Positions 62,892 through 64,000 of a DNA stretch of 64,000 nt are shown here, one piece after another. Position numbers and translations under genes: made by a program. The first letter of the stretch is position 1, and every line of letters starts with the position of its first letter. The notes beneath the pieces are model-generated. The model was given only the letters and a program-made list of their open reading frames with translations. It was not told the origin of the DNA and searched no databases. The DNA lies in NCBI GenBank assembly GCA_934149005.1, contig CAKPDN010000007.1, positions 10,404-74,403 of the forward strand. The letters are read 5' to 3'. The stretch comes from an uncultured Clostridia bacterium (GTDB lineage Bacteria > Bacillota > Clostridia > TANB77 > CAG-508).

Positions 62892-63272
62892 ATGAAAGAA
62901 AATGCAAAATTTTTTAAATGTCAAATATGTGACGATATGATAGAAGTAATTGATGGAGATGCACAACATTTAACTTGTTGTGGTAGGAAAATGAAAGAAA
63001 TGAAAGCTAATACTACAGATGCAGCAACAGAAAAACATATACCAATATATAAAAAAGTAGGAGATGAAATAGTAGTAAGTGTCGGAGAAGTAGAACACCC
63101 AATGGAAAAGGAACATTATATAATGTGGATTGCACAAGTATCAGAAAATAGAACAACTAATGTAAGATTATATCCAGAGCAAAAAACGGAAACTCGATTT
63201 CCATATATATCTGGTGCAACATTATATGCTTATTGCAATAAACATGGATTATGGAAGACAACAATAAAATAG
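62892..63272 (+). CDS. dfx: Desulfoferrodoxin (superoxide reductase)
   Basis: 126 residues with TGGAGGAG at 62878-62885. The N-terminal desulforedoxin domain has four Cys (CQIC and CC). The C-terminal superoxide reductase centre has EKHIP, EHPMEKEHYIMWI and YCNKHGLW, giving the His4-Cys iron site. It reduces superoxide to peroxide without making oxygen, an anaerobe defence. A TATAAT at 62863-62868 may be its own -10 box. Confidence 0.95.
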   Translation: MKENAKFFKCQICDDMIEVIDGDAQHLTCCGRKMKEMKANTTDAATEKHIPIYKKVGDEIVVSVGEVEHPMEKEHYIMWIAQVSENRTTNVRLYPEQKTETRFPYISGATLYAYCNKHGLWKTTIK

Positions 63273-63552
63273 TAAATAGCTATAAGCAATAGAAGAGAGG
63301 TATAAGTAGATATGGAAAAGTGTAAAAAAGGAATACAGAACATTGCACAAAATCAATCTAATACGACCAACTTGGAGCATTGAAAAAATGCAAAATATTG
63401 AAGTTTTAACATTAAAAGTGTTAATTCAAAGATTTTTAATCAAAATGTTTTTATTCTAAATATCAAATTCAATTATTAAGTTACACATTTGAACTATCTG
63501 AAAATAGTCGTTAATATAACACTATGAATGATAGAAGGAGTGTGATTTTTTT
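63273..63552. other. Gap with little coding signal
   Basis: About 280 bases. It contains a 23-codon frame (63312-63383) after AGAGAGG, which may be a small peptide or fragment, and an imperfect palindrome near 63406-63424 (TTAACA...TGTTAA). No clear RNA or terminator. Confidence 0.4.
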
Positions 63553-63696
63553 ATGTTTAAGTTCTTTAAAAGAAAAATCAAATTAGAAAGTTTTGAAGTG
63601 AGAATTATTATTAATTCTTTAAAAGTGATGCGTAATAAATTAATAGAAAATTATGAATATAAAAATTTTAGAAACAAAATTACAAACAATATTTGA
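63553..63696 (+). CDS. Unknown 47-residue basic protein
   Basis: ATG 63553, weak upstream AAGGAG at 63536-63541, stop TGA at 63694. Strongly basic N-terminus (MFKFFKRKIK) and a helix with RIIINSLKVMRNKLIEN. It overlaps the next frame. Resembles short phage or plasmid accessory proteins in style only; family not recognised. Confidence 0.45.
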   Translation: MFKFFKRKIKLESFEVRIIINSLKVMRNKLIENYEYKNFRNKITNNI

Positions 63697-63784
63697 AAAT
63701 GATTTGTTTGCAGTTACAGAAGAAAACATAAAAGAAAGAATACTAATAGAATTAGATTTTATCCTTCAAAGGAAAGAATTATAA
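63653..63784 (+). CDS. Unknown 43-residue protein
   Basis: ATG 63653 within the previous frame, without a good ribosome-binding site; stop at 63782. Helical acidic/leucine sequence (ILETKLQTIFENDLF...RILIELDFILQ). It may be translationally coupled to, or a frame-shifted continuation of, the 63553 gene; the junction has no CGGA. Confidence 0.4.
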   Translation: MNIKILETKLQTIFENDLFAVTEENIKERILIELDFILQRKEL

Positions 63785-63786
63785 AT

Positions 63787-63942
63787 ATGAAAATATATAG
63801 ATTTAATGTAGTAGAATTAAAAGATGGAAATAGAGCGACAATTATAGATGTAAGAGGAAAAAAAGAGTATTTTGCAGAAGTAGTAAATGCCTATGGACAA
63901 ACAGTTACAAAAAGAAATATAATAGATGAAGAAATAAAATAA
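63787..63942 (+). CDS. Unknown 51-residue protein
   Basis: ATG 63787, just after the previous stop, AAAGGA at 63769-63774. Beta-rich small protein (YRFNVVELKDGNRATIIDV ... YFAEVVNAYGQTV) with a small-barrel look. No family recognised. The three small frames run in one direction and may form an accessory operon continuing beyond the window. Confidence 0.5.
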   Translation: MKIYRFNVVELKDGNRATIIDVRGKKEYFAEVVNAYGQTVTKRNIIDEEIK

Positions 63943-64000
63943 TATTTTAAATTTAAAATCGCACATTATACAAAAATATATATTTAATTTATAATTAATA

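Noticed and set aside
1..64000. tRNA, rRNA or CRISPR loci
   Set aside because: No TTCGAATC-type T-loops with cloverleaf arms, no rRNA blocks and no regularly spaced direct repeats were seen on reading the window.

Overview
The window is 64 kb of very AT-rich DNA from a spore-forming, anaerobic, low-GC Gram-positive bacterium of the Clostridia type. Evidence: a spoIIIA operon and a dipicolinate synthase gene (dpaB), strong AGGAGG ribosome-binding sites, near-exclusive AGA arginine codons, a pta-ackA acetate pathway, an iron alcohol dehydrogenase, superoxide reductase, ferredoxin:thioredoxin reductase, and ChW/GH25 cell-wall proteins. I cannot name the species; the style fits an uncultivated gut-type lineage. 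I see no rRNA, tRNA or CRISPR; the one clear RNA gene is rnpB.

Layout. 1-11.7 kb: end of an RCC1-repeat protein, then housekeeping genes (der, plsY, gpsA, rnpB, an RluA-type pseudouridine synthase, trmB, pfkA, an Fe-alcohol dehydrogenase) mixed with small unknown proteins. 11.7-18.6 kb: uvrB (minus strand) and spoIIIAB-AH, without spoIIIAA. 18.6-22.2 kb: pta and two tandem, diverged ackA copies. 22.3-52.9 kb: a large surface-polysaccharide locus with an ABC exporter (Wzm/Wzt type), at least seven glycosyltransferases, several multi-pass membrane proteins (DUF2142-like, DUF6056-like, GT-C-like), a Wzx-like flippase, GtrA with its GT2 partner, and rmlD-A-C-B for dTDP-L-rhamnose. Two exported wall enzymes, an M14 peptidase and a GH25 lysozyme, lie in this locus and share a ~115-residue repeat module. 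52.9-64 kb: a SpoVB-like flippase, a MATE-kinase fusion, an acyl-CoA ligase, dpaB, a LysM protein, a Xer recombinase and a redox cluster (FTR-trx-dfx), ending in small unknown ORFs.

The main observation is a recurrent break in reading frame. Four genes (uvrB twice, spoIIIAB, a GT2 gene, dpaB) are each interrupted by one extra base. In all five cases the base is a C placed directly before a GGA glycine codon, so the ribosome meets an in-frame CGG followed by A, and skipping the C restores a family-like protein. By hand scan, CGG is almost absent as an in-frame codon elsewhere: I found only two others, in small unknown proteins. This suggests +1 recoding at a near-unassigned CGG codon (or quadruplet CGGA decoding) rather than four independent pseudogenes. 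A systematic sequencing artefact is the main alternative.

A second theme is dispersed palindromic repeats placed exactly at gene 3' ends (after or inside the stop codons of der, trmB, spoIIIAG, ackA1, rmlC and the acyl-CoA ligase gene). Some supply the last codons and the stop of the host gene. A separate 394-bp foldback element sits in front of the ABC exporter genes.
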